Assembly (NCBI RefSeq): GCF_016907435.1
Contig: NZ_JAFBBZ010000001.1
Location: forward strand, 2,542,001 to 2,606,000
DNA length: 64,000 nucleotides
Source of the DNA: Nocardioides salarius
GTDB taxonomy: Bacteria; Actinomycetota; Actinomycetes; Propionibacteriales; Nocardioidaceae
Reading direction: 5' to 3'
The notes under the pieces: model-generated
Seen by the model: only the letters and a program-made list of their open reading frames with translations
What the model was told of the DNA's origin: nothing
The model's database searches: none
In this document: positions 34,611 through 43,021 of the stretch, one piece after another
Position numbering within the stretch: the first letter of the stretch is position 1
Layout of the letters: every line of letters starts with the position of its first letter
Translations under genes and position numbers: made by a program

Positions 34611-35642
34611 GTGCCGATCGCAACGCCCGAGAAGTACGCCGAGATGCTGGACGCCGCCAAGGCCGGCGGCTACGCCTTCCCCGCCATCAACGTGTCGTCG
34701 TCGCAGACCCTCAACGCCGCCCTCAAGGGCTTCGCCGACGCCGGCTCCGACGGCATCATCCAGGTCTCGACCGGAGGTGCGGAGTACCTCTCCGGGCCGG
34801 GCGTGAAGGACATGGTCACCGGCTCGGTCGCCTTCGCGGCGTACGCCGCCGAGGTCGCCAAGGCCTACCCGGTCAACATCGCGCTGCACACCGACCACTG
34901 CCCGCAGGACAAGCTCGACGGGTTCGTGCGGCCGCTGCTCGAGATCTCGCGCGAGCGGGTGCAGCGCGGCGAGGCGCCGCTGTTCCAGTCGCACATGTGG
35001 GACGGCTCGGCCGTGCCGCTGGAGGAGAACCTCTCCATCGCCGCCGAGCTGCTCGAGCGGTGCATCGAGGCCAAGATCATCCTCGAGATCGAGGTCGGCG
35101 TGGTCGGCGGCGAGGAGGACGGCGTCGAGAACGCCATCAACGACAAGCTCTACTCCACCCGCGAGGACGCGATCGCGACCGCCAAGGCCCTGGGCCACGG
35201 GGAGCGGGGCTACTACATGACCGCCCTGACCTTCGGCAACGTGCACGGCGTCTACAAGCCCGGCAACGTCAAGCTGCGTCCCAGCGTGCTCAAGGACGCC
35301 CAGGAGGCCGTCGTCGGCGAGTTCGGCCTCGAGCCCGGCTCCAAGCCCTTCCACCTGGTCTTCCACGGCGGCTCCGGCTCCAGCGCCGAGGAGATCGCCG
35401 AGGCGGTCGACTACGGCGTGGTGAAGATGAACGTCGACACCGACACCCAGTACGCCTTCACCCGTCCCGTCGCCGAGCACATGCTGCGCAACTACGACGG
35501 CGTGCTCAAGGTCGACGGCGAGGTCGGCAACAAGAAGCAGTACGACCCGCGGGCGTGGGGCAAGGCGGCCGAGGCCGGGATGGCGGCCCGTGTCGTCGAG
35601 GCCTGCGAGAACCTGCGCTCCGCCGGGCGCGCCCTGGCCTGA
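34611..35642 (+). CDS. fba: Class II fructose-bisphosphate aldolase
   Basis: This 343-residue metal-dependent aldolase has the zinc and phosphate motifs: ALHTDHCPQDK, LEIEVGVVGGEEDGVEN (active-site region), TFGNVHGVY, FHGGSGSSAEEI and VKMNVDTDTQYAFTRP. It splits fructose 1,6-bisphosphate into glyceraldehyde-3-phosphate and DHAP. The GTG start has AGGAG nine bases upstream. The order fba then DUF3151, on the same strand here, is conserved in actinobacteria. Confidence 0.98.
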   Translation: MPIATPEKYAEMLDAAKAGGYAFPAINVSSSQTLNAALKGFADAGSDGIIQVSTGGAEYLSGPGVKDMVTGSVAFAAYAAEVAKAYPVNIALHTDHCPQDKLDGFVRPLLEISRERVQRGEAPLFQSHMWDGSAVPLEENLSIAAELLERCIEAKIILEIEVGVVGGEEDGVENAINDKLYSTREDAIATAKALGHGERGYYMTALTFGNVHGVYKPGNVKLRPSVLKDAQEAVVGEFGLEPGSKPFHLVFHGGSGSSAEEIAEAVDYGVVKMNVDTDTQYAFTRPVAEHMLRNYDGVLKVDGEVGNKKQYDPRAWGKAAEAGMAARVVEACENLRSAGRALA

Positions 35643-35743
35643 GGCCCCGGAGGAGGTGGGTGGCACCATGCAGGGCATGGACATCGGACAGGACCTGATG
35701 GCAGGACCGCCCCCCCACCCACCTCCCCGAGGACCCCGCCCAG

Positions 35744-36100
35744 GTGCTGCTGGCCGACGGCGGCGACCGCATGGACGTGGCGCGCACCCACCCGGCCTCG
35801 CCCTTCGCGTGGGCGGCGCTCGCCGGTGCGGCCGCCGAGGCGCAGGAGGACGCGATCACCGTCTACGCCTACGCCCGCGTCGGCTACCACCGCAGCCTCG
35901 ACATGCTGCGCCGCAACGGCTGGAAGGGCCACGGCCCGGTCCCGTGGGAGCACGAGCCCAACCGCGGCTTCCTGATGTGCCTGGCCCTGCTCGCGCTCGC
36001 CGCGCGCAGCATCGGCGAGAGCGACGAGTGGGAGCGCTGCCGCGACTTCCTGCGCGACTCCAGCCAGACGGCGTACGACGAGCTGGTCGCCGACGCCTGA
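35744..36100 (+). CDS. DUF3151 family protein, N-terminus displaced by a frameshift
   Basis: The intact frame gives 118 residues from GTG 35744, with THPASPFAWAALAGAAAEAQ and YARVGYHRSLDMLRRNGWKG, then PNRGFLMCLALLALAARSIG, the DUF3151 core. The family normally begins with a conserved GPPPTxLPxDP segment. That segment is present upstream (ATG 35698 or 35677) but in another frame, because seven C bases follow GCAGGACCG at 35701-35709 where six would be in frame. Removing one C joins both parts into a full-length protein of about 140 residues. The cause is a sequencing error, a strain mutation or a slippery tract. The core is probably still expressed. Function unknown. Confidence 0.75.
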   Translation: MLLADGGDRMDVARTHPASPFAWAALAGAAAEAQEDAITVYAYARVGYHRSLDMLRRNGWKGHGPVPWEHEPNRGFLMCLALLALAARSIGESDEWERCRDFLRDSSQTAYDELVADA

Positions 36101-36121
36101 GGCCACCCGGCCCACGCCCGC

Positions 36122-36161
36122 GACGCCGGGCCGGCTCGTTCGCACGAGCCGGCTCGGCGTC
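36122..36161. terminator. Bidirectional hairpin terminator between DUF3151 and lysS
   Basis: An 18-base-pair stem with one G-U pair (GACGCCGGGCCGGCTCGT with its partner) and loop TCGC lies between the convergent genes, 22 bases after one stop and six bases before the other. Confidence 0.8.
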
Positions 36162-36166
36162 CGTCG

Positions 36167-37927
36167 TCAGGGGGTGAGCAGGCTGCGCACCTTCTCGGCG
36201 CCCAGCGCGAGGAACAGCGTGGGCAGCCGCGGGCCGCGCTCGGCGTCGACCAGCAGCTGGTAGAGCAGCCGGAAGAACGCCTTCTGGTCGGCCTTCACCT
36301 CGTCGGTGGGGGCGTCGTCGAGGCCCAGGCCGCGCGCCAGCTTGGGCACGCCGTAGATCAGCGCGGTCGTCTCGTCGAGCTCGAGGCGGTCGGGCAGCCG
36401 GTCGAGGAGGTGGCGCAGCCACCGCTCCTCGTCCTCGTCGAGCGCGGCGAGCCGGGCGGTGTCGGGCTCGGGGCGCACCGTGGTGCGCTCGGCCTCGGGC
36501 ACGTACTCCGACATCCAGGTCATCGCCCGGCTCAGGCGCGGCTCGAGGTCGGCGACCGAGTCGTGCTCGTGGCCCACGTCGCCGACGATGCGGCTGACCA
36601 GCTCGGCGCTGCCGGCGGTCACGTCGGCCACCGACGACAGCAGCCGGAACGGCACCACCACGGCCGGCGTGGGCAGCGTGCCGGCGGCGGCCGTGGCCGA
36701 GGCGCGCTCGTAGGCCAGCACCTGGGCGTCGCGCTTGGCCGGGTCGTTCGCCTTGCGGGTCAAGGAGTCCCACTCGTCGTAGAGGCGCACCACCTCGGGG
36801 CCGAAGTCGACGTTGAAGGCCTGCTTGGGCTGGCGGCGCACGTAGAGCCAGCGCAGCACCGGCGCCTCGAGGATCTGCAGCGCGTCGGCGGCGGTCGGCA
36901 CCCCGCCGCGCGAGGACGACATCTTCACCTGGCCGCCGGCCCCCACGAAGGAGTAGCCGACGAAGGAGGGCGCGCGGGCGCCGTAGACGGCCTTCACGAC
37001 CTCCTTGCCCACGGTGTACGACGACCCGGGGCTGGCGTGGTCGACCCCGCCCGGCTCGAAGTCGACGCCCTCGACCGACCAGCGCATCGGCCAGTCGACC
37101 TTCCAGACCAGCTTGCCCTCGTGGTCGGTGCGCAGGTTGGTGACGCCCTCGAAGCCGCAGGACGTGCAGGAGTAGGCGAGGTCGGCGCTCTCGTCGTCGT
37201 AGGCCGTCGCGGTCGTCGTGTCACGTCCGCACTCGCGGCAGTAGGGCTTGTAGGGGAACCGGGCCAGGTGCCCGGCGCGGTCGGGCGCGTCGCCGGCGCC
37301 CGTGGCCTCGTCGTCCTCGACGACGGAGTCGGCCAGCGCGGCCGCCTCCTGCTCGGACTCCGCGACCGGGGCGGCCTTGGTGCGGTAGCGGCCCAGGATG
37401 GTCTCGATGCGGTCGCGGTGCGCCACGGCCTGCAGCACCTGCTCGACGTAGTCGCCGCGGCGGTAGGCCTCGGTCTGGGAGACCTCCTCCATCTCCACGC
37501 CCATCGCGTGGAGGCTGGCGACCAGCGGCTCCTTGAAGTGCTCGGCCCACGACGCGTGGCACTGCCACGGGTCGGGCACCGCGGAGAGCGGGCGGCCGAT
37601 GTGGTCGGCCCAGGACGGGTCGACGCCGGCGGGCACCTTGCGGAAGCGGTCGTAGTCGTCCCAGCTGTGCAGGTGGCGCACCGGCAGCCCGCGCCGGCGG
37701 ATCTCCTCGGCCACGAAGTGCACGGTCAGGAACTCGCGCAGGTTGCCCAGGTGGACCGGGCCCGACGGGCTGGCGCCCGAGGCGCAGGTGATGGTGCGGC
37801 CCTCCGCGCGGACCGCCTCCTCGCCGCCGGCGTGGCGGATCGCGTCGTCCGCGGCCCGGGTGACCCAGTCGGTGGGGCCGGTGCTGTCGGGCCGGTCGGT
37901 ACCGCGTGCGTCGCCGCCTCGTGCCAT
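36167..37927 (-). CDS. lysS: Lysyl-tRNA synthetase, class I type
   Basis: The 586-residue enzyme is of the class I (archaeal/spirochaete) type: a HIGH-like motif in SPSGPVHLGNLREF, a zinc-like insertion with CRECG and CTSCG, and the KMSKS-equivalent VKMSSSRGGVP. A helical anticodon-binding tail follows. It charges tRNA-Lys. Many actinobacteria have the class II enzyme, alone or in addition, so this copy may be the only LysRS or a second one. ATG 37927 has AGGAG 11 bases upstream, and TAGCGT at 37969-37974 suggests a leader of about 35 bases. No T-box-like structure is seen. Confidence 0.93.
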   Translation of the reverse strand: MARGGDARGTDRPDSTGPTDWVTRAADDAIRHAGGEEAVRAEGRTITCASGASPSGPVHLGNLREFLTVHFVAEEIRRRGLPVRHLHSWDDYDRFRKVPAGVDPSWADHIGRPLSAVPDPWQCHASWAEHFKEPLVASLHAMGVEMEEVSQTEAYRRGDYVEQVLQAVAHRDRIETILGRYRTKAAPVAESEQEAAALADSVVEDDEATGAGDAPDRAGHLARFPYKPYCRECGRDTTTATAYDDESADLAYSCTSCGFEGVTNLRTDHEGKLVWKVDWPMRWSVEGVDFEPGGVDHASPGSSYTVGKEVVKAVYGARAPSFVGYSFVGAGGQVKMSSSRGGVPTAADALQILEAPVLRWLYVRRQPKQAFNVDFGPEVVRLYDEWDSLTRKANDPAKRDAQVLAYERASATAAAGTLPTPAVVVPFRLLSSVADVTAGSAELVSRIVGDVGHEHDSVADLEPRLSRAMTWMSEYVPEAERTTVRPEPDTARLAALDEDEERWLRHLLDRLPDRLELDETTALIYGVPKLARGLGLDDAPTDEVKADQKAFFRLLYQLLVDAERGPRLPTLFLALGAEKVRSLLTP

Positions 37928-37968
37928 GGGGTGGGGAGCTCCTGCGTCGTGGGTGCTGTGGCGCGGCA

Positions 37969-37974
37969 ACGCTA
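37969..37974 (-). promoter_or_regulatory. -10 hexamer TAGCGT upstream of lysS
   Basis: On the minus strand TAGCGT lies 41 bases before ATG 37927, which leaves a short leader carrying the AGGAG ribosome site. Confidence 0.4.
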
Positions 37975-38193
37975 CCGGAGACGTGGCGTCGTGCCGCAGA
38001 GAGCGCCGGGGCCGTCCCCTGTGGCAGCCCCGGCGCCTCCTGCACGGTGGTCGGAGCGACGTCATCCCCCGATGTCGTGAGGCTCCGGACCCCGACCGAG
38101 GACGGCGGGGCACCGATGGGGACAGTGTGTACTGACCGGTGCCTGCCAGTCGCGGCGTACCTGTCGCTGGCACCAAGTTGCCAGGGCTGCTAG

Positions 38194-38199
38194 TAGGAT
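38194..38199 (+). promoter_or_regulatory. -10 hexamer TAGGAT, leaderless start of the LuxR-type regulator
   Basis: TAGGAT ends six bases before ATG 38206. The GTG at 38200 in the same frame would fall between the -10 box and the transcription start, so ATG 38206 is the likely start. Confidence 0.5.
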
Positions 38200-38205
38200 G
38201 TGTCG

Positions 38206-39198
38206 ATGGTGCGGTCCAGCTACCCCTCGGTGATCAGTGCGCTGGGCTTCTCGCGCAACGCCGACCGCGCCTACCACCGGGTCCTGCCGCAGTCGGGTCG
38301 CGAGCTGGTCTGGGTGGCCGCCTCGTTGCTGCAGACCCCCGAGGAGCTGCTGCGCGACCTGGCGCCGCTGCGCGAGCGGGGCATCGTGACCCTGGAGGAC
38401 TCCCGGCTCTTCGTGGCCTCTCCCGCCGAGGTGGTGGGGCGGATGGTCGCCTCGACCGCGGAGTCGGCGGCCGCCGCGCACGCCCGCCTGAGCGCGGTGG
38501 CCGAGGCGATCCCCTACCTCAGCGGCAGCAACGCGCGCCCGGGCCCGATCGACGTGCTCGACGTGGAGCCCATCGACGGCGAGATCAGCTCGGGCGGCCA
38601 GCCGGTCGAGCTGTTGACCGCGCTGATCCGCGAGAGCCGCGGCGACATGCTCTGGCTGCGCCCCGACCAGTTCCGCAAGCCGCGCGAGGACGCGATGGCC
38701 CACCTGGTCCACGAGGCGATCCGCAGCGGGCGCCAGTCGCGGGCGATCTACCCGGTGCGCGCGGTCAGCGAGGTCCCCGACACCCTGCGGCTGCGCTCGG
38801 AGGTGGGCGAGCAGATCCGGCTGCTGCCCGACCTGCCGACCCGGATGATCATCATCGGCACCACGCACGTGATCCTGCCCGAGCCGCTGGGCTTCATGGA
38901 CGAGCCGCGCACCCTGGTGCGCCAGCAGGGCTGGGTCGAGGCGATGACGCTGTGGTTCGAGTCGATGTGGGACCGCGCGGTGCCCCTCGACCTCGACGGC
39001 ACCCGTGACAGCGTCCCCGACATGCGCGAGTTCCTCCTCGAGCAGCTGGCCTCCGGGGCGCAGGACGAGCAGATCGCCCGCCGCCTCGGCGTCAGCCTGC
39101 GCACCGTGCGCCGCCGGGTGGCTGAGCTGCTCGCCGAGCTGGGCGCCGACTCGCGCTTCCAGGCCGGGGTCGAGGCCGCCCGCCGCGGCTGGCTCTGA
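38206..39198 (+). CDS. LuxR-type helix-turn-helix regulator
   Basis: The 330-residue protein has an N-terminal winged-helix-like part (LPQSGRELVWVAASLLQTPEELLRDLAPL) and a central sensor-like region including GDMLWLRPDQFRKPRED and YPVRAVSEVPDTLRLR. A C-terminal LuxR HTH follows (LASGAQDEQIARRLGVSLRTVRRRVAELLAEL). This plan resembles TrmB/LuxR-type actinobacterial regulators that respond to a metabolite through the central region. No receiver domain is present. It is divergent from lysS over a 278-base gap that holds only promoters. Confidence 0.82.
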   Translation: MVRSSYPSVISALGFSRNADRAYHRVLPQSGRELVWVAASLLQTPEELLRDLAPLRERGIVTLEDSRLFVASPAEVVGRMVASTAESAAAAHARLSAVAEAIPYLSGSNARPGPIDVLDVEPIDGEISSGGQPVELLTALIRESRGDMLWLRPDQFRKPREDAMAHLVHEAIRSGRQSRAIYPVRAVSEVPDTLRLRSEVGEQIRLLPDLPTRMIIIGTTHVILPEPLGFMDEPRTLVRQQGWVEAMTLWFESMWDRAVPLDLDGTRDSVPDMREFLLEQLASGAQDEQIARRLGVSLRTVRRRVAELLAELGADSRFQAGVEAARRGWL

Positions 39199-39216
39199 GG
39201 ACTCGCTGCCGGCCGC

Positions 39217-40143
39217 TCAGGAGGGGTGACGTCGCGGCAGCACCATCGAGTACGCCGCCGGCTCGAGGCGCCAGGTGCGGCGCCGCTCCGGGCCGTAGAC
39301 CTCGCCGTCGGCGGCGCACCAGAACTCCTCGCCCGAGACCGACACCTCGCTGCCGCGCAGGCAGATGACGTCGTCGCGCTCGGGGTGGCGCCCGCGCACC
39401 AGCCCGGCGACGTAGCCGAACCGCGCCACCGGGCCGATGGAGCGCGAGATCATCACGTCGAGGCGGCGGTCCTCGGTGTCGGCGTCGGGCACCAGGTCGG
39501 TGCCCCCGCCGACGCTGGAGCCGTTGCCGACCGCGACCATCAGCACCGGCTGGTCGAAGCCCACGACGCTGCGGCCGTCGACCTCGACGTGCAGGCGCAC
39601 GAACGGGGGCCGGAACGCGGCGAGCGCGGCCCCGACCGGGTAGCCGAGCTTGCCGAGGTTGACCTTCTGGTAGCCGATCGAGCCCAGCCGCTCCTTCCAG
39701 CGCGCCCCGCGGCGGCTGGCCTGGGCGCCCGCGCCGACGTGGACGCTGTTGACGACCACCTCGCCCACCTCGTCGACCACCAGGTCGACCGGTCGCGGCT
39801 CGCCCGAGAGGACCACGCGGGCCGCCTCCTCGATGTCGAGGGGGATGTCGTTGCCGCGCGCGAAGTCGTTGCCGGTGCCGAGCGGGAGCAGCGCCAGGGT
39901 GCGCTCGCTGAGCTCGTTGCGCCGGTGCAGCGCGGAGACGACGGCGTGCAGGCTGCCGTCGCCGCCGGCGACGACGATGCGCCGCGAGCCGGCGCGGTGC
40001 AGCACCCCGTTGAGCTCGCCCGGGTCGGAGGTGCCGGCGACCTCGACGGAGGTGCGCGCGCGCAGGACCGCCAGGCCCCGCTCGAGCGTCTGCTCGTCGG
40101 CGGTGCCCGCGTCGCTGTTCTTGATGACGAGCAGGGGTTCCAT
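39217..40143 (-). CDS. Diacylglycerol/lipid kinase family protein (DagK-like)
   Basis: This 308-residue kinase has the catalytic GGDGS in VVAGGDGSLHAVV, the second motif LLPLGTGNDFARGNDIPL, and the C-terminal beta-sandwich with VAVGNGSSVGGGTDLVPDA and WCAADGEVYGP. Such enzymes phosphorylate diacylglycerol or related lipids to return them to phospholipid synthesis. The start ATG 40143 is preceded by TAGGGT ending eight bases upstream. It is divergent from purA and convergent with the LuxR-type gene. Confidence 0.9.
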   Translation of the reverse strand: MEPLLVIKNSDAGTADEQTLERGLAVLRARTSVEVAGTSDPGELNGVLHRAGSRRIVVAGGDGSLHAVVSALHRRNELSERTLALLPLGTGNDFARGNDIPLDIEEAARVVLSGEPRPVDLVVDEVGEVVVNSVHVGAGAQASRRGARWKERLGSIGYQKVNLGKLGYPVGAALAAFRPPFVRLHVEVDGRSVVGFDQPVLMVAVGNGSSVGGGTDLVPDADTEDRRLDVMISRSIGPVARFGYVAGLVRGRHPERDDVICLRGSEVSVSGEEFWCAADGEVYGPERRRTWRLEPAAYSMVLPRRHPS

Positions 40144-40209
40144 CGCCGGTGACCCTATCCGCCACCCGGGACGGGCCGCGGCGAAAGGGCAGCGGGTGGG
40201 CCGTTTTGG

Positions 40210-40255
40210 TAGCGTGACGCCGCAAGAGGCCCCGGTGCGCTTGTGCCGGGGTCCT
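40210..40255 (+). promoter_or_regulatory. purA promoter and leader hairpin
   Basis: TAGCGT at 40210-40215 is a likely -10 box. The leader then holds an imperfect hairpin (GGCCCCGG at 40228-40235 pairing with CCGGGGTCC at 40246-40254) before the ribosome site GAGGAGAG. The stem could influence mRNA stability. I see no purine riboswitch consensus. Confidence 0.4.
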
Positions 40256-40284
40256 TCGATTTCTCGAGGAGAGTGAGCGAGCAG

Positions 40285-41568
40285 ATGCCCGCGATCGCCA
40301 TCATCGGTGCCCAGTGGGGCGACGAGGGCAAGGGGAAGGCCACCGACCTCCTCGGCTCGCGCGTCGACTACGTCGTGAAGTTCAACGGCGGCAACAACGC
40401 CGGGCACACGGTCGTCATCGGCGACCAGAAGTACGCCCTGCACCTGCTGCCCAGCGGCATCCTCACCCCCGGCTGCACCCCGGTCATCGGCAACGGCGTC
40501 GTGGTCGACCTCAACGTGCTCTTCCAGGAGATCGAGGGCCTCGAGGCCCGCGGCGTCGACACCAGCAAGCTGGTCGTCAGCGCCAGCGCCCACGTCATCG
40601 CCGACTACAACCGCACCGTCGACAAGGTGACCGAGCGCTTCCTCGGCTCGCGCCGCCTGGGCACCACCGGGCGCGGCATCGGCCCGACGTACGCCGACAA
40701 GATGAACCGCATCGGCATCCGCGTCCAGGACATCTTCGACGAGAAGATCCTGCGCCAGAAGATCGAGGGCGCCCTCGAGCTCAAGGGCCAGGTGCTGACC
40801 AAGATCTACAACCGCCGCGCCCCCTCGGTCGACGAGACGCTCGAGGAGCTGCTGCAGTACGCCGACCGCCTGCGCCCGATGGTGGCCGACACCGGGCTGC
40901 TGCTCAACCAGGCGCTCGACCGCGGCGAGACCGTGCTGCTCGAGGCCGGCCAGGCCACGCTGCTCGACGTCGACCACGGCACCTACCCCTTCGTCACCTC
41001 CTCCTCGGCGACCGCCGGCGGTGCCTGCACCGGCTCGGGCATCCCGCCGATGCGGATGGACCAGGTCATCGGCATCGTCAAGGCCTACACGACCCGCGTC
41101 GGCGAGGGTCCGTTCCCCACCGAGCTCTTCGACGAGCTCGGCGCGCACCTGGCCAGCGTCGGCGCCGAGTTCGGCACCACGACCGGTCGCCAGCGCCGCT
41201 GCGGCTGGTACGACGCCGTGATCGCGCGCTACGCCGCCCGGGTCAACGGGGTCACCGACTTCGTGCTCACCAAGCTCGACGTGCTCACCGGGCTGGAGCA
41301 GGTCCCGGTCTGCGTGGCCTACGACGTCGGCGGGGTCCGCCACGACGAGATGCCGGTCAACCAGACCGACTTCCACCACGCGACCCCGGTCTACGAGTAC
41401 CTGCCCGGGTGGAGCGAGGACATCAGCGGCGCACGCACCATGGACGACCTGCCGCAGGCGGCGCAGGACTACGTCCGCCGGGTCGAGGAGCTGTCGGGGG
41501 CGCGGATCTCCGCGGTCGGCGTCGGTCCGGACCGTGAGGCCACCGTGGTCGTGCACCCGCTGATCTGA
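40285..41568 (+). CDS. purA: Adenylosuccinate synthetase
   Basis: The 427-residue enzyme opens with the P-loop [16 protein letters not shown]. It contains [30 protein letters not shown], the IMP and GTP loops, and TKLDVLTGL near the C-terminus. It joins IMP and aspartate with GTP in AMP synthesis. ATG 40285 has GGAGAG upstream. purD follows after 14 bases, and purB further on catalyses a later step, so the three form a purine group. Confidence 0.98.
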   Translation: MPAIAIIGAQWGDEGKGKATDLLGSRVDYVVKFNGGNNAGHTVVIGDQKYALHLLPSGILTPGCTPVIGNGVVVDLNVLFQEIEGLEARGVDTSKLVVSASAHVIADYNRTVDKVTERFLGSRRLGTTGRGIGPTYADKMNRIGIRVQDIFDEKILRQKIEGALELKGQVLTKIYNRRAPSVDETLEELLQYADRLRPMVADTGLLLNQALDRGETVLLEAGQATLLDVDHGTYPFVTSSSATAGGACTGSGIPPMRMDQVIGIVKAYTTRVGEGPFPTELFDELGAHLASVGAEFGTTTGRQRRCGWYDAVIARYAARVNGVTDFVLTKLDVLTGLEQVPVCVAYDVGGVRHDEMPVNQTDFHHATPVYEYLPGWSEDISGARTMDDLPQAAQDYVRRVEELSGARISAVGVGPDREATVVVHPLI

Positions 41569-41582
41569 GAGCATCAGGGCCC

Positions 41583-42881
41583 GTGAGCACCCCCTCCGCG
41601 ACCGTGCCGACCGGCCCCCTGACCGTCCTCGTGATCGGCACCGGTGGCCGAGAGCACGCGCTGTCGCGGGCCCTGGCCCACGACGCGGGCGTCGCGGCGG
41701 TGCACTGCGCTCCCGGCAACCCCGGTGTCGCGGCCGTCGCCGAGCTGCACGACGTCGACCCGATGGACGGCGCAGCCGTGGCCGACCTCGCCGAGCGCCT
41801 CGGCGCCGACCTGGTGGTCGTGGGCCCCGAGGCGCCGCTGGTGGCCGGCGTCGCCGACGTCGTGCGCGAGCGCGGCATCCCGGTATTCGGCCCCTCGGCG
41901 GCTGCGGCGCAGCTGGAGGGCTCGAAGGCCTTCGCCAAGGACGTGATGGCCGCCGCCGGCGTGCCGACCGCCGCCGCCACCAGCTGCACCACCGCCGAGG
42001 AGGTCGCGGCCGCGCTCGACGCCCACGGGGCGCCGTACGTCGTCAAGGACGACGGCCTGGCCGCCGGCAAGGGCGTCGTGGTGACCTCCGACCGTGACGA
42101 GGCCGTCGCCCACGCCGCCGGCTGCGAGCGGGTGCTGGTCGAGGAGTTCCTCGACGGCCCCGAGGTCTCGCTCTTCGCGATCTGCGGCTGGGACGACGAG
42201 CACGGCGCGGTCGTGCACCCGCTGCAGCCCGCCCAGGACTTCAAGCGGATCCGTGACGGCGACGAGGGCCCCAACACCGGCGGCATGGGCGCCTACACGC
42301 CGCTGCCGTGGGCGCCCGAGGGACTCGTCGACGAGGTGCTGGCCACGGTGCTGCGCCCCACCGTCGAGGAGATGGCGCGGCGCGGCGCCCCCTTCACCGG
42401 CCTGCTGTACGCCGGCCTGGCGCTCACCTCCCGAGGCGTGCGGGTCGTCGAGTTCAACGCCCGCTTCGGCGACCCCGAGACCCAGCCGCTGCTCGCGCTG
42501 CTCGACTCCCCGCTCTCGCCGCTGCTCCTCGGCTCCGCGACCGGCACCCTCGCCGACGTGCCCGCTCCGCAGTGGCGCGCCGGCTCGGCCGTGGGCGTGG
42601 TGCTCGCCAGCGCCGGCTACCCCGAGTCGTCGTCGAAGGGTGACGTCATCAGCGGCCTCGAGGCCGCTGAGGCGCTGCCCGACGTGCACGTCATCCACGC
42701 CGGCACCGCGCTGGTCGATGACCAGGTCGTCACTGCGGGCGGGCGCGTGCTCGCCGTCGTCGCGACCGGCGACTCGCTGGCCGAGGCCCGCACCGCGGCG
42801 TACGAAGGCGTCGGCGCGATCTCCTTCGACGGTGCCCAGCACCGCACCGACATCGCGTTGAGGGCCGCCTCGACCGACTGA
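41583..42881 (+). CDS. purD: Phosphoribosylamine--glycine ligase
   Basis: The 432-residue ATP-grasp enzyme has IGTGGREHALSRALA at the start, PYVVKDDGLAAGKGVVV in the ATP-grasp, and GEGP-type metal loops in DGDEGPNTGGMGAY. EFNARFGDPETQPLL holds the catalytic acid residues. It makes GAR from phosphoribosylamine and glycine. GTG 41583 lies 14 bases after purA. The stop is followed by one decayed unit of the 22-base repeat family and then a long perfect hairpin. Confidence 0.98.
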   Translation: MSTPSATVPTGPLTVLVIGTGGREHALSRALAHDAGVAAVHCAPGNPGVAAVAELHDVDPMDGAAVADLAERLGADLVVVGPEAPLVAGVADVVRERGIPVFGPSAAAAQLEGSKAFAKDVMAAAGVPTAAATSCTTAEEVAAALDAHGAPYVVKDDGLAAGKGVVVTSDRDEAVAHAAGCERVLVEEFLDGPEVSLFAICGWDDEHGAVVHPLQPAQDFKRIRDGDEGPNTGGMGAYTPLPWAPEGLVDEVLATVLRPTVEEMARRGAPFTGLLYAGLALTSRGVRVVEFNARFGDPETQPLLALLDSPLSPLLLGSATGTLADVPAPQWRAGSAVGVVLASAGYPESSSKGDVISGLEAAEALPDVHVIHAGTALVDDQVVTAGGRVLAVVATGDSLAEARTAAYEGVGAISFDGAQHRTDIALRAASTD

Positions 42882-42908
42882 CCCGTCCCAGGCCAACGCC
42901 TGCGCCGA

Positions 42909-42950
42909 GCCCTTTGCAGAGGGGCACACGCGTGCCCCTCTGCAAAGGGC
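42909..42950. terminator. Perfect 19-base-pair hairpin terminator after purD
   Basis: GCCCTTTGCAGAGGGGCAC pairs completely with its complement across the loop ACGC. It lies 28 bases after the purD stop and separates purA-purD from the next gene. Its AT-containing lower stem (CCCTTTGCAGAGG) is unlike the surrounding GC-rich hairpins. Confidence 0.8.
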
Positions 42951-43009
42951 ACGCAGGGCCACTGTCCACAGCCGGCGTCAGGCACGCTGCGCGTCGCCCG
43001 ACGGTCGCC

Positions 43010-43015
43010 TAGCGT
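43010..43015 (+). promoter_or_regulatory. -10 hexamer TAGCGT, leaderless start
   Basis: TAGCGT is followed by GACCAG and then ATG 43022. No ribosome site is present, so transcription probably begins at the start codon. Confidence 0.5.
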
Positions 43016-43021
43016 GACCAG

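Noticed and set aside
37928..38205. T-box or other riboswitch before lysS, and unannotated RNA in the gap
   Set aside because: No T-box core or specifier loop was recognised, and the gap is explained by two divergent promoters.
40210..40284. Purine riboswitch before purA
   Set aside because: The leader is too short and contains only one imperfect hairpin without the conserved loop bases.
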